DNA of 64,000 bases from Henriciella sp. (GTDB taxonomy: Bacteria; Pseudomonadota; Alphaproteobacteria; Caulobacterales; Hyphomonadaceae), in the NCBI RefSeq assembly GCF_029936995.1, contig NZ_JAPYRE010000003.1, positions 372,001 to 436,000 of the forward strand. The letters run 5' to 3'. The translations under genes were made by a program, and so were the position numbers. Within the stretch, counting starts at the first letter, position 1; each line of letters begins with the position of its first letter. The notes under the pieces were generated by a model. That model was not told the DNA's origin and did not search any database. It saw only the letters and a list, made by a program, of their open reading frames with translations. This document shows, in pieces, positions 9,429-18,559 of the stretch.

Positions 9429-10372
9429 TGACGGCCATGGCCGAGTTCGACTGGATCGATAAGTATCTAAGTCCTATCGCGACCAGTCCCGACGCCATGG
9501 GGTTGCGCGATGATGTAGCTCGCCTCTCAGGCGGTGAAACTGGAGCTACCAAAATCGTTACGATGGATACGCTTGTAGAAGCCATCCATTTCTTGCCCGA
9601 TGACCCTTTGTACAAGGTGGGTCAGAAGCTCGCGCGAGTAAATATTTCGGATGTCATATGCAAAGGTGCTTTGCCCCGTCAGGCACTGCTGTCAGTGGCC
9701 ATGCCCGCCTCCTTCACAGAAGAGAATTTCGAATCGCTTTGCGCAGGATTAGGACGTGACCTTGAAGTCTGGGACATAGACCTCCTCGGTGGTGATCTCG
9801 TTACAACGAACGGCCCGCTTGTGCTCACACTTGCCGTGACGGCGGAATGTCTTGGGGCAGGCCCGATCAAGCGCAGCGGGGCAAAGCCTGGGGATATCGT
9901 ATATGTCTCTGGCGTTGTCGGTGCAGGAAAAGCTGGTCTGGATGATGCGCGCACGAGAGTGGAAAGTTCAGCAGCCCGGCATTACCGTGTGCCCTCGATC
10001 CCGGGAAAGGGCATTGCCGACATGGTGTCGCGATTTGCGAATGCTTCTATCGATATCTCGGATGGCCTGATTGCCGAAGCCAGACATATAGGCAAGGCAA
10101 GCAAAGTCAGCCTTGAAATCGATCTGAATACCGTGCCGTGGTTCGAAACCGTCTATTCTCTGGAGCGCGCCCTGGAACTTGCGACGGGGGGTGACGACTA
10201 TCAGACCATGATGACCATACCAGCCAGTCTGGAAGAGGCGTTTTCAGAATCTCTGAAACGGCATGGGCTCAGTATGAGCCGAATCGGCAAAGTGGTTGAA
10301 GGTCAGGATGTCCGGGTTTTCTGGAACGGTGAAAACGTCCTTCTTTCGCGCGAAGCCGGTTACCAGCACTGA
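9428..10372 (+). CDS. thiL: Thiamine-monophosphate kinase
   Basis: 314 residues of the PurM/ThiL superfamily. The acidic metal-binding segments are visible: TMDTLVEAIHF near residue 45, NISDVICKGA near 75, and LGGD near 120. It phosphorylates thiamine phosphate to the cofactor thiamine diphosphate. The GTG overlaps the nusB stop by one base (TAGTG) with AAAGG upstream; an ATG three codons later is a second candidate. It is the last tightly coupled gene of the rib-nusB-thiL operon. Confidence 0.95.
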   Translation: MTAMAEFDWIDKYLSPIATSPDAMGLRDDVARLSGGETGATKIVTMDTLVEAIHFLPDDPLYKVGQKLARVNISDVICKGALPRQALLSVAMPASFTEENFESLCAGLGRDLEVWDIDLLGGDLVTTNGPLVLTLAVTAECLGAGPIKRSGAKPGDIVYVSGVVGAGKAGLDDARTRVESSAARHYRVPSIPGKGIADMVSRFANASIDISDGLIAEARHIGKASKVSLEIDLNTVPWFETVYSLERALELATGGDDYQTMMTIPASLEEAFSESLKRHGLSMSRIGKVVEGQDVRVFWNGENVLLSREAGYQH

Positions 10373-10510
10373 TTTTCCCAACATCAAGACCTGAAAACGC
10401 GAAGCTGCTTGCCTCAGACGATACCTTTTGGCAGTCATCAAGTCATTAGCAAACGAGCTTGATCCGTAATTTCGAAAGCGGAATCGGCCAAATGGGAGGA
10501 AGGGCAAAGA

Positions 10511-12661
10511 ATGACCCTATGGTTTTGGATTGCACTCGTCGCCGGTCTGGCGGCTGTAGTGTACGGCTGGATACAGTCGAATTCGATCATGAAGGCGGAC
10601 GCCGGCACTGATCGCATGAAGGAGATCGCCGCGGCGATCCAGGAAGGCGCTAATGCCTATCTCAACCGGCAATATACCACGATCGGCATAGTTGGTGCCG
10701 GTGTTGTGGTGTTGCTGTTCATCGCGTTCAGAAGCTGGGAAGTTCCGCTTGGTTTTGTCATCGGCGCCGTTCTTTCGGGGGCGGCTGGGTTTATTGGCAT
10801 GAAAGTGTCCGTGCAGGCGAACGTCCGGACGACCCAGGCGGCCAGCCAAAGCCTCGCAGGTGGTCTTTCCATGGCCTTCAAGTCGGGTGTCGTTACGGGC
10901 TTGCTCGTTGTCGGACTCGCCCTGATTGGTGTTGTTGCTTATTACGGCATTCTAACGGGCCTTGTCGGATACGCGCCGGATGCGCGTGCTGTCGTTGATG
11001 GTCTTGTCGCTCTCGGTTTCGGGGCTTCTCTCATTTCGATCTTTGCCCGTCTCGGCGGCGGTATCTTTACCAAGGGTGCCGACGTTGGTGGCGATATGGT
11101 CGGAAAGGTCGAAGCCGGTATTCCTGAGGATGATCCGCGAAACGCCGCAACGATTGCTGACAATGTTGGCGATAATGTTGGCGACTGTGCCGGTATGGCG
11201 GCCGACCTCTTCGAAACCTACGCTGTAACGATTGTTGCGACCATGGTTCTGGGCGCAATCTATTTCAGCGGTCTCGGCTATCTCGGGGCGATCATGATCC
11301 TGCCGCTGGCGATCTGTGCAGTCTGCATACTCTCGTCAATTGCCGGAAGCTGGTTCGTCCGTCTTGGCAAGGGCTCAACAAACATCATGGGGGCGCTCTA
11401 CAAGGGGCTCATAGCCACAGGCGTTTTCTCCGTGATTGGTCTGGCTATAGCGGTGAACTTTGCACTGCCGAATGGCTTTGGCCTTCTCGAGGGCGCTGGC
11501 GAGCGTCTTGGCAGCGTCAGTGAAGTTACAGGGCTCGACCTGTTTTTCTGTGGTGTTGCCGGTCTTGGCGTTACAGCATTGATTGTTGTCATTACCGAGT
11601 ATTACACCGGTACGGGATACCGGCCTGTCCGCTCGGTGGCGAAGTCGTCTGAATCCGGTCACGGCACGAATGTGATCCAGGGTTTGGCTGTTTCTCTTGA
11701 ATCGACTGCACTGCCAGCGATCACGATCATTGCAGGCATTCTCGTCACATTCAATTTTGCAGGACTTTACGGCATCGCCATCGCGACAACGACAATGCTT
11801 GCCCTTGCAGGCATGATCGTCGCCCTCGACGCATTTGGTCCGGTCACTGACAATGCCGGCGGCATCGCCGAGATGTCTGAATTGCCGGGTGAAGTGCGTG
11901 ACACAACAGATGCGCTCGATGCGGTCGGCAATACAACCAAGGCTGTAACGAAAGGCTACGCCATTGGCTCGGCCGGTTTGGGCGCACTCGTGCTTTTCGC
12001 CGCATACAATGAGGACTTGCAATACTTCAGTGAAAATGCGGAAGCTGGAAGCTTCTTTGCCAATGTTGGTGCTGTGAACTTCTCCATCGCCAACCCATAC
12101 GTTGTTGTTGGCCTGTTGTTTGGCGGCCTGTTGCCCTTCCTGTTTGGCGGCATGTCGATGATGGCTGTTGGTCGAGCTGCCCAGTCTGTTGTCGAGGAAG
12201 TTCGCCGTCAGTTCCGTGAAATGCCAGGCATCATGAAAGGTGAGGTCAAGCCGGACTACAGCAAGGCTGTCGACCTCCTGACAAAGGCGGCAATCCGCGA
12301 AATGGTCGTGCCTTCCATGCTTCCAGTGCTATCGCCAATTGTGCTGCTGCTTATCATCTGGCCGATTGGCGGAATCGCATCAGCTCTGGCGGCTGTCGGT
12401 GCCATGCTTCTTGGTGTGATCGTGACCGGTCTGTTCGTTGCCATTTCGATGACGTCTGGCGGTGGCGCCTGGGATAATGCCAAGAAGTATATTGAGGATG
12501 GCAATCATGGCGGTAAGGGCTCAGAAGCCCACAAAGCGGCCGTGACCGGTGACACAGTTGGTGATCCTTACAAGGACACTGCTGGTCCGGCGGTCAACCC
12601 GATGATCAAGATCACGAACATCGTTGCCCTGCTCATGCTGGCCGTTCTCGCACATATGTAA
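10511..12661 (+). CDS. hppA: Membrane-bound proton-translocating pyrophosphatase, K+-independent type
   Basis: 716 residues with about 16 hydrophobic segments. The substrate loop [20 protein letters not shown] (from about residue 191) and the [20 protein letters not shown] block are intact. At about residue 477 the motif is GNTTKA: lysine at this place is the known mark of K+-independent H+-pyrophosphatases, where K+-dependent forms have alanine. The protein couples pyrophosphate hydrolysis to proton export across the inner membrane. GAAGGG lies before the ATG, 138 bases after thiL; a strong terminator follows. Confidence 0.96.
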   Translation: MTLWFWIALVAGLAAVVYGWIQSNSIMKADAGTDRMKEIAAAIQEGANAYLNRQYTTIGIVGAGVVVLLFIAFRSWEVPLGFVIGAVLSGAAGFIGMKVSVQANVRTTQAASQSLAGGLSMAFKSGVVTGLLVVGLALIGVVAYYGILTGLVGYAPDARAVVDGLVALGFGASLISIFARLGGGIFTKGADVGGDMVGKVEAGIPEDDPRNAATIADNVGDNVGDCAGMAADLFETYAVTIVATMVLGAIYFSGLGYLGAIMILPLAICAVCILSSIAGSWFVRLGKGSTNIMGALYKGLIATGVFSVIGLAIAVNFALPNGFGLLEGAGERLGSVSEVTGLDLFFCGVAGLGVTALIVVITEYYTGTGYRPVRSVAKSSESGHGTNVIQGLAVSLESTALPAITIIAGILVTFNFAGLYGIAIATTTMLALAGMIVALDAFGPVTDNAGGIAEMSELPGEVRDTTDALDAVGNTTKAVTKGYAIGSAGLGALVLFAAYNEDLQYFSENAEAGSFFANVGAVNFSIANPYVVVGLLFGGLLPFLFGGMSMMAVGRAAQSVVEEVRRQFREMPGIMKGEVKPDYSKAVDLLTKAAIREMVVPSMLPVLSPIVLLLIIWPIGGIASALAAVGAMLLGVIVTGLFVAISMTSGGGAWDNAKKYIEDGNHGGKGSEAHKAAVTGDTVGDPYKDTAGPAVNPMIKITNIVALLMLAVLAHM

Positions 12662-12685
12662 GAACAGTAAGTGTTCGCCAAAACA

Positions 12686-12716
12686 AAGCCCCGGCCAGAC
12701 TGGTCGGGGCTTTTTT
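12686..12716 (+). terminator. Rho-independent terminator of hppA
   Basis: An eleven-pair stem rich in G and C (AAGCCCCGGCC with GGTCGGGGCTT, one G-U pair) with a five-base loop runs into six T residues, 25 bases after the hppA stop. Confidence 0.93.
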
Positions 12717-12742
12717 GTGCGGATCAGTTCGCTGGCTAAAAA

Positions 12743-13222
12743 TCAGCGGCGCCCGGTCGGGTTGCCTGGGGTGCGTTCGTTCGTCGAGGGCAGGGCAACC
12801 TGTCCGACTGTGCCAAAGATCTGCTCCCAGAGACCAAGTTCACGACCGCGCGTGGGTGTCTCGCGCGAAGCATAATTAATGACGCGCCCGTCATCCTGAT
12901 TATACTTCAGGACTTCCTCAACTACGTCTTCATCGCTGAAACGTATCGCTGTGACGGTGCGCGAGGCAATTTTCGGGCGAAAGAACGCGAAGCGCTCCTG
13001 AATAGTCGTAATGTAGATCCAGGTATTTTCGTCGAATACGCTTTCAGTGCTCGGTGAGCCAAGCTGAGCCAGCACACTTGAACGGGTGTCTACACCGGGG
13101 CTGACGGCACTTGGCTGAACTTCATCCGGTGCGTAGCCATGATAGGCCTGAACCGAAGATACACATCCGGAGACCGCCACGCAGGCGAGTGCCAAGCTTG
13201 CAGCTATGAATGGTTTCTTCAT
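12743..13222 (-). CDS. bamE: Outer membrane assembly lipoprotein BamE (SmpA/OmlA)
   Basis: 159 residues. The N-terminus is a lipoprotein signal peptide ending in the lipobox VSGC (Cys20), so the mature protein is lipid-anchored in the envelope. The SmpA/OmlA core follows, with SVLAQLGSPSTESVFDENTWIYI (about 48-71) corresponding to the conserved GxP...W.Y segment. BamE is an accessory part of the BAM complex that inserts beta-barrel proteins. An AGGAAGGAT box precedes the ATG. It is divergent from the bc1-chaperone gene. Confidence 0.92.
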   Translation of the reverse strand: MKKPFIAASLALACVAVSGCVSSVQAYHGYAPDEVQPSAVSPGVDTRSSVLAQLGSPSTESVFDENTWIYITTIQERFAFFRPKIASRTVTAIRFSDEDVVEEVLKYNQDDGRVINYASRETPTRGRELGLWEQIFGTVGQVALPSTNERTPGNPTGRR

Positions 13223-13292
13223 GCGGGTATCCTTCCTCTTGTGTCTCGATTACAGGCCTGATGCCACGATTGGCAAGTTACGGAGAGCAGAT

Positions 13293-13829
13293 TTGGCTTG
13301 GCTGAAGCGTATTCTATTTCCTGAGCGCCATGAGCGTACAAAAGCTGCACGTAAGATCTTTAGCGCGATCGTGGCGCAGTCACGCCAGCCGCAGCTTTAT
13401 GCTGAGGTGGGGCTACCAGATACCCTGGAGGGACGTTTTCACGCTATTGCCCTCTATGCAGCACTTGTATTCCCGAGGCTTGAAAGCGCGGGCGCGACTG
13501 GGAAAAATATTTCGCACGAACTTAACAGGTACATATTCGACTCATTTGATTCTGCCCTTCGCGAAACCGGGGTGGGCGATGCCTCAATTGCCAGAAAAGT
13601 CCGCAAGATGGGCGAAACCTTCGCTGGTATCGGTAATGCCGTACAAGTGGCACTCCGTGAGGATGATCCCGTATCAGCCATATCGAATGTGCTGGAGCGA
13701 AACGCGATCACAGATTCACACGGGTCTACTCAGCTTTCCAAAGCCCTGATCGTGGATGCAGCCGTTTTATCGGGTGTTGCCGACGATGACCTGCTGGCAG
13801 GAGAAACAGGGTGGCAAGCACATGGATAA
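13293..13829 (+). CDS. Ubiquinol-cytochrome c chaperone family protein
   Basis: About 178 residues from a TTG preceded by CGGAG; the frame is open further upstream but that part would overlap bamE and has no similarity I recognise. The core (RFHAIALYAALVFPRLE, IFDSFDSALRETGVGDASIARKVRKMGETFAGI) matches the CBP3/ubiquinol-cytochrome c chaperone family, which assists assembly of the respiratory bc1 complex. bamE divergent from this gene upstream of plsX is typical of Alphaproteobacteria. The yceD/DUF177 gene that usually follows is not present. Confidence 0.88.
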   Translation: MAWLKRILFPERHERTKAARKIFSAIVAQSRQPQLYAEVGLPDTLEGRFHAIALYAALVFPRLESAGATGKNISHELNRYIFDSFDSALRETGVGDASIARKVRKMGETFAGIGNAVQVALREDDPVSAISNVLERNAITDSHGSTQLSKALIVDAAVLSGVADDDLLAGETGWQAHG

Positions 13830-13881
13830 AGCGCAGTCCACCAGCCCTTCACGAGTTGCGAACAGGGCACCGTGGGCATAG
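13822..13881 (+). CDS. 19-codon ORF between bc1 chaperone gene and plsX
   Basis: A short frame beginning with ATG inside the last codons of the chaperone gene, ending 34 bases before plsX (MDKAQSTSPSRVANRAPWA). No homology is recognisable and there is no good ribosome-binding site. It occupies the place where yceD normally starts, so it could be a deletion remnant, or chance. Confidence 0.2.
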   Translation: MDKAQSTSPSRVANRAPWA

Positions 13882-13915
13882 TGTCCGGCTATCCAAGGGC
13901 GGATAAGAGTAGCAG

Positions 13916-14953
13916 ATGTCCCCGATATCTTTATCAATTGATGCAATGGGTGGCGATGCTGGCCCCGAAGTCGTGGTCGAGGGCCTTGGGCTTTTCTGCA
14001 AACAGCGTGCAGATGTCGACTTCATACTGCATGGTCAGCCCGAGCGCATCGAGCCGTTGCTGAGGCAACACAAACTTTCTCACAGATGCACCATCATCGA
14101 TCACCCTGATGTTGTGAGCATGAGCGCTAAACCCTCATCAGCCTTGCGAAAGGCAAGGGGTACGAGCATGTGGGGCATGATCGAATCAGTGAAACAGGGC
14201 GATGCCGTAGCTGGCGTTTCCGCTGGTAATACCGGTGCCTTGATGGCGATGTCGATGCTGGCCCTGCGCAAGATGCCAGGTGTTCATCGGCCTGCCATGA
14301 CGGCTCTGTGGCCGACACTCGAGGGACGTTCCGTTGTTCTTGATGTCGGGGCCAACCTGGATGCCGATGCAGACCAGCTGGTTGAATTTGCCGTCATGGG
14401 CGAGGCTTATGCACGGGCCGTGTTCGGGATTGAGCGCCCAACAGTCGGTCTTCTCAATATTGGGGCCGAAGATGAAAAAGGGCCAGACGCCATCAAGTTT
14501 GCCGGCGAGATCATGCGCACCCGGGATACCGGCATAGATTTTTACGGCTATGTTGAGGGTAACGACATTTCCATGGGCGTCGTGGATGTCGTCGTTACGG
14601 ATGGTTTCACTGGAAATGTAGCTTTGAAGACTGCTGAGGGCACAGCCCGTCTGGTCTCCCGCTACGTCCGTGAAGCCCTGACATCCAGCCTACTGTCAAA
14701 AGCCGGGGCCGCGCTTGCCTCTTCAGGTATCCGTGACTTGCGCACAAAGCTGAATCCATCGAGCGTTAATGGCGGTGTGCTGCTTGGTCTCAACGGTGTT
14801 GTTGTCAAAAGCCATGGTGGTGCCGATGCAGAAGGCTACGCAACAGCTGTAAAACTCGCGGCAGATCTCGCAAACAGCCACTATATGGAAGAGGTATCTG
14901 CTGGTTTGAAACGTGTATCCCGACTGGGGATAACCCCGGAAACGGTTGAGTAA
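13916..14953 (+). CDS. plsX: Phosphate acyltransferase PlsX
   Basis: 345 residues. [17 protein letters not shown] is the canonical opening, and [21 protein letters not shown] and [17 protein letters not shown] are the other family blocks. PlsX converts acyl-ACP to acyl-phosphate, the donor for PlsY in phosphatidic acid synthesis, and associates peripherally with the membrane. The stop overlaps the fabH start (TAATG). The two are classically paired in one operon. Confidence 0.96.
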   Translation: MSPISLSIDAMGGDAGPEVVVEGLGLFCKQRADVDFILHGQPERIEPLLRQHKLSHRCTIIDHPDVVSMSAKPSSALRKARGTSMWGMIESVKQGDAVAGVSAGNTGALMAMSMLALRKMPGVHRPAMTALWPTLEGRSVVLDVGANLDADADQLVEFAVMGEAYARAVFGIERPTVGLLNIGAEDEKGPDAIKFAGEIMRTRDTGIDFYGYVEGNDISMGVVDVVVTDGFTGNVALKTAEGTARLVSRYVREALTSSLLSKAGAALASSGIRDLRTKLNPSSVNGGVLLGLNGVVVKSHGGADAEGYATAVKLAADLANSHYMEEVSAGLKRVSRLGITPETVE

Positions 14954-15921
14954 TGAACACCACGAAGAGCTTTATCAGAGGAACAGGCGCGTATCTCCCG
15001 CAGCGTGTTCTAAGCAATGACGATCTGGCCCAGATGGTCGACACATCGGATCAGTGGATCCGTGATCGCACCGGTATTCAGCAACGCCATATAGCGGCCG
15101 AAGGCGAGCTTACATCGGACCTGGCAGTCGCTTCGGCCAAGGAGGCGCTGAAAAACTCAGGGCTTGTCCCTGCCGATGTCGACCTCATCGTCCTCGCGAC
15201 AACAACGCCAGATCAGACATTCCCTGCGACGGCAACCGCCGTCCAATCAAAGCTGGGCATAACTGGCGGCGCAGCTTTTGATGTCCAGGCGGTCTGTTCC
15301 GGGTTTCTTTTCGCGCTTGCAACTGCCGATTCCATGCTGAGGCAGGGGCTTTTCTCGACGGCGCTGGTAATCGGTGCAGAGACATTCACCCGTATTTTGG
15401 ATTGGTCGGACCGCTCCACATGCGTGCTATTCGGCGATGGGAGTGGCGCTGCCGTTCTACAAGCAGCTCCCGGGGCCGAGAATGAGGGCGTGATTGCGCA
15501 CCATATCCGCACAGATGGCGCAAAAAGTGACCTGCTTTATGTTGATGGCGGTGTATCGTCTACCGGCACAATCGGGCATGTGCGGATGCAGGGAAACCAG
15601 GTTTTCCGTCATGCAGTCACGAACATCTCCAGCGCGATCGAAACCGTACTGGAGCAAACGGGGTACACGATTGCCGACGTAGACTGGTTTGTACCTCATC
15701 AAGCCAACCAGAGAATCCTGAGCGGAGTTGCGAAACGCCTGGGACTGGATGACGAGAAAGTCGTCTCCACGGTTTCGCATCACGGCAATACTTCAGCCGC
15801 ATCGATTCCTCTCGCCTTGCATACCGCAATAAGTGATGGAAGGATAAAGAAGGGCGATCTCGTCCTGAGCGAAGCAATGGGAGGTGGCTTCTCCTGGGGT
15901 GCCTCTCTCTTCAGGCTGTAA
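14953..15921 (+). CDS. fabH: 3-oxoacyl-[ACP] synthase III
   Basis: 322 residues with the full catalytic triad: Cys in AVCSGFLF (about Cys115), His in [11 protein letters not shown], and Asn in [11 protein letters not shown]. It starts fatty acid synthesis by condensing acetyl-CoA with malonyl-ACP. It overlaps plsX by one base, so the pair is coupled. The gap to ihfA is 50 bases and includes an ihfA ribosome-binding site. Confidence 0.97.
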   Translation: MNTTKSFIRGTGAYLPQRVLSNDDLAQMVDTSDQWIRDRTGIQQRHIAAEGELTSDLAVASAKEALKNSGLVPADVDLIVLATTTPDQTFPATATAVQSKLGITGGAAFDVQAVCSGFLFALATADSMLRQGLFSTALVIGAETFTRILDWSDRSTCVLFGDGSGAAVLQAAPGAENEGVIAHHIRTDGAKSDLLYVDGGVSSTGTIGHVRMQGNQVFRHAVTNISSAIETVLEQTGYTIADVDWFVPHQANQRILSGVAKRLGLDDEKVVSTVSHHGNTSAASIPLALHTAISDGRIKKGDLVLSEAMGGGFSWGASLFRL

Positions 15922-15971
15922 TTCTTTCATTAAGAAATCAGCCATATCTGTTAACCAGAGGAGCTGATAAC

Positions 15972-16268
15972 GTGACTTCCAAGACGATCACCCGAGTAGA
16001 GCTTGCAGATGCCATCGTGCGTGAAGTCGGGCTGACGCGGCAGGAGTCGGGAGAAATTCTCGACCGGATGCTCGATCTTGTCGGCAAGAGCCTGGAACAT
16101 GAGAGCGAGGTAAAGCTCTCCCGTTTCGGTAATTTCGTCGTCAGAAAGAAGTCTGCCAGATCTGGCCGTAATCCAAAGACCGGCGTCGAGGCCAAGATTT
16201 CTGCCAGGCGTGTGGTTACGTTCAAGCCTTCGCCAATGTTGAAGAAAACCGTCGAAGAGAACGACTAA
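15972..16268 (+). CDS. ihfA: Integration host factor subunit alpha
   Basis: 98 residues from a GTG start with GAGGAG eight bases upstream. VKLSRFGNFVVRKKSARSGR and NPKTGVEAKISARRVVTFKPS are the DNA-bending arm of IHF-alpha, with the proline-containing tip that kinks the minor groove. The order fabH-ihfA-merR is conserved in Alphaproteobacteria. IHF-alpha pairs with IHF-beta, encoded elsewhere. Confidence 0.96.
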   Translation: MTSKTITRVELADAIVREVGLTRQESGEILDRMLDLVGKSLEHESEVKLSRFGNFVVRKKSARSGRNPKTGVEAKISARRVVTFKPSPMLKKTVEEND

Positions 16269-16282
16269 CCAGGAGATATCTC

Positions 16283-16774
16283 ATGGCAGCTGCCGCCAAG
16301 CGTGTTCGGAAATCTGCGGAGGCCTATCGCTCAATAGGTGAAGCTGCGAATGAACTGGGGCTGCAGCCACATGTCCTGAGATATTGGGAGCGCAAGTTCA
16401 CCAAACACCTAAAGCCACTGAAACGCCCGGATGGCCGGCGTATGTTCAGGCCAGAGGATTTGCTGGTGCTTAAGGCCATTCAGCTACTGGTCCATAATAG
16501 GGGCCTGACGCTCAAAGGTGCGCAGAAGCTGATTAGTGAGCAAGGAGTCGAGAGGATACTTAACGGGCAGGCCACCCTTACATGCGATCATCGTCAGGAA
16601 GCTTCGCAAAGTCCCGCCAAAGATCTGCAAAACAGCATTCGCACAGCGTTTGAGAGCACCCCTGAGCAGACAGTGGATGATAAGGCTTCACGTAATCGGC
16701 TTGAAACAGCGCTGGCAGACCTTGTGGATATAAAAGCCCGTCTCGATCGTCTCCGTCATGACAAGGCTGCGTGA
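16283..16774 (+). CDS. MerR-family transcriptional regulator
   Basis: 163 residues. The N-terminal winged helix-turn-helix is typical of MerR: AYRSIGEAANELGLQPHVLRYWERKF (about 14-39), then RMFRPEDLLVLKAIQLLVHNRGLTLKGAQKLI. The C-terminal part is short, polar and probably coiled, with no cysteines, so metal sensing is not indicated. An AGGAG box precedes the ATG, 14 bases after ihfA. The target is unknown; co-location with ihfA is a conserved feature rather than a functional clue. Confidence 0.88.
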   Translation: MAAAAKRVRKSAEAYRSIGEAANELGLQPHVLRYWERKFTKHLKPLKRPDGRRMFRPEDLLVLKAIQLLVHNRGLTLKGAQKLISEQGVERILNGQATLTCDHRQEASQSPAKDLQNSIRTAFESTPEQTVDDKASRNRLETALADLVDIKARLDRLRHDKAA

Positions 16775-16827
16775 CGCAGTAAGGGTGATTGCAATCCCAT
16801 AGTTGCGCATTTAAAGGACACCCGTGT

Positions 16828-16904
16828 CGGAGCGTAGCGCAGCCCGGTAGCGCACTTGTCTGGGGGACAAGGGGTCGTGGGTTCGAATCCCGCCGCTCCG
16901 ACCA
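16828..16904 (+). tRNA. tRNA-Pro (anticodon GGG)
   Basis: 77 bases folding into a cloverleaf: acceptor CGGAGCG with CGCTCCG, anticodon stem CTTGT/ACAAG around loop CTGGGGG giving anticodon GGG, T-loop TTCGAAT, and an encoded CCA end. It follows ihfA-merR as in many alphaproteobacterial genomes. Confidence 0.97.
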
Positions 16905-16936
16905 TTTCATAGTAATAAGGAAGGACTCTGGGCCTT

Positions 16937-18439
16937 TCAGTCGAGTGAGGCACGGAAGAGGGTGGTCTGAACGGCTTTCTCCCAACCGGAGAGATTCTTA
17001 TTGCGATCTCGTTCGGACATTTGAGAACCAAACGTTCTGTCAGCTTGCCAGAGAGTCTCCAGGGTCTCCACACTCTCGTAAACGCCGGCCTGCAACCCCG
17101 CCAGGAAGGCAGCACCCCTGGCCGTGCTTTCAATCGTGTCCGGCCTGTCGATTGGCGTGTTCACGGTGTCGGCCAGGAATTGCAGGAACCAGTCATTACT
17201 GACCATACCGCCGTCGACACGAATACGACCTGTTTCGAGCCCGTCGGATTTCAATGCTGTCAAAAGATCATGGGTCTGGTAGGCGACAGACTCCAGGGCT
17301 GCCCGGACCATAACTTTCCGGTCAGAATCCCGTGTCAGACCAAACACAGCGCCTCGAGCCGCCGGGTCCCAATGAGGCGCTCCCAGCCCCGTGAAGGCTG
17401 GTACCAGGTATACACCTGTATTATCTTTCATCCCGCCCGCGAGGGGCGCGATCTCGTTTACGTGCTCGATCAGTCCCAATTCGTCTCGCAGCCATTGCGA
17501 AACAGCGCCAGCAATAAAGATAGAGCCCTCAATCGCATACTGAGGTTCACTACCAGTACGGCATGCGACGGTGGATAGCAGGCCATTCGTTGAATAGATC
17601 AGCTCTTCACCGGTACTTGCCAGCAGGAAGCAGCCCGTCCCGTAAGTACTTTTAATCATCCCGGCATGCCAGCAGGCCTGACCGAATGCTGCAGCCTGCT
17701 GGTCTCCTGAAACACCAAGAATAGGAAGCGCGCGGCCGAACAATTCAGGCGATGTATGGCCAAACGCTGAAGCGCTCGGCTGAACCTCGGGGAGAACACT
17801 ATCAGGCACACCGAGCAACTCCAGTATTTCTGTGTCCCACACACCTTCAACTATGTTGTACATCATTGTACGGCTTGCATTAGTCTCGTCCGTGACATGC
17901 ACAGAACCGCCTGTAAGCCGGTTGATAAGAAACGTGTCCACTGTCCCGAAAGCTAACTGTCCCGAATCTGCCAGCCTCTGCGCTTCGGGAACGTTCCTGA
18001 GAATCCAGCGCAATTTCGTGCCTGAGAAATACGGGTCTATGGTCAGGCCGGTGCGATGGTTGATCTTTTCTTCAAGGTTGCGCGCTTGCAACTCGGCACA
18101 AAGATCGGCGGTACGTCGATCCTGCCAGACAATGGCTGGCGCAACAGTGCGACCCGTCCCACGTTCCCAGCAAAGCGTGGTCTCACGTTGATTGGTAATG
18201 CCAATGCAAACAACCTCACCAGCGCCGCCGCTTTCAGCTTCTTTCATGGCTTTCTGAGCGGACTTCAGGGTCGTGGACCAGATTTCTTCAGGGTCATGCT
18301 CCACCCAACCAGGGTTGGGGTAGTGTTGCTGAAATTCCTGCTGGGCGGACGTAACCGTACGTCCTTGCGAATCGAAAATCAGGGCGCGACTCGATGTCGT
18401 GCCCTGATCAATCGCCATGATTAGGGGTTCTTTGCTCAT
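16937..18439 (-). CDS. glpK: Glycerol kinase
   Basis: 500 residues of the FGGY kinase family. MAIDQGTTSSRALIFD is the first phosphate-binding block, WQDRRTADLC the substrate region, and STYGTGCFLLASTG the ATP-binding block. It makes glycerol 3-phosphate from glycerol. No glpD, glpF or glpR gene is next to it here, so it appears to be a solitary unit. The start has only a weak AGG box. Confidence 0.95.
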   Translation of the reverse strand: MSKEPLIMAIDQGTTSSRALIFDSQGRTVTSAQQEFQQHYPNPGWVEHDPEEIWSTTLKSAQKAMKEAESGGAGEVVCIGITNQRETTLCWERGTGRTVAPAIVWQDRRTADLCAELQARNLEEKINHRTGLTIDPYFSGTKLRWILRNVPEAQRLADSGQLAFGTVDTFLINRLTGGSVHVTDETNASRTMMYNIVEGVWDTEILELLGVPDSVLPEVQPSASAFGHTSPELFGRALPILGVSGDQQAAAFGQACWHAGMIKSTYGTGCFLLASTGEELIYSTNGLLSTVACRTGSEPQYAIEGSIFIAGAVSQWLRDELGLIEHVNEIAPLAGGMKDNTGVYLVPAFTGLGAPHWDPAARGAVFGLTRDSDRKVMVRAALESVAYQTHDLLTALKSDGLETGRIRVDGGMVSNDWFLQFLADTVNTPIDRPDTIESTARGAAFLAGLQAGVYESVETLETLWQADRTFGSQMSERDRNKNLSGWEKAVQTTLFRASLD

Positions 18440-18559
18440 GTCAGCAACCTAAACACTCAAGACGCCAACGACCAGATAGATCAAATTTTCTCTTTCTGGC
18501 TTCGTTGATGTTTAGTCTTTCCAAGTATCACTGATTTCAGGGATATGCGGGAGTGCCTG

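Noticed and set aside
10460-10465. TGATCC upstream of hppA
   Set aside because: No TAT at the 18-base spacing (TCGGCC instead). Treated as chance.
16578-17133. Open frames covering tRNA-Pro on both strands
   Set aside because: They exist because the tRNA and flanks lack stops. Peptides such as GAAGFEPTTPCPP on the - strand are the known false-translation product of tRNA genes.
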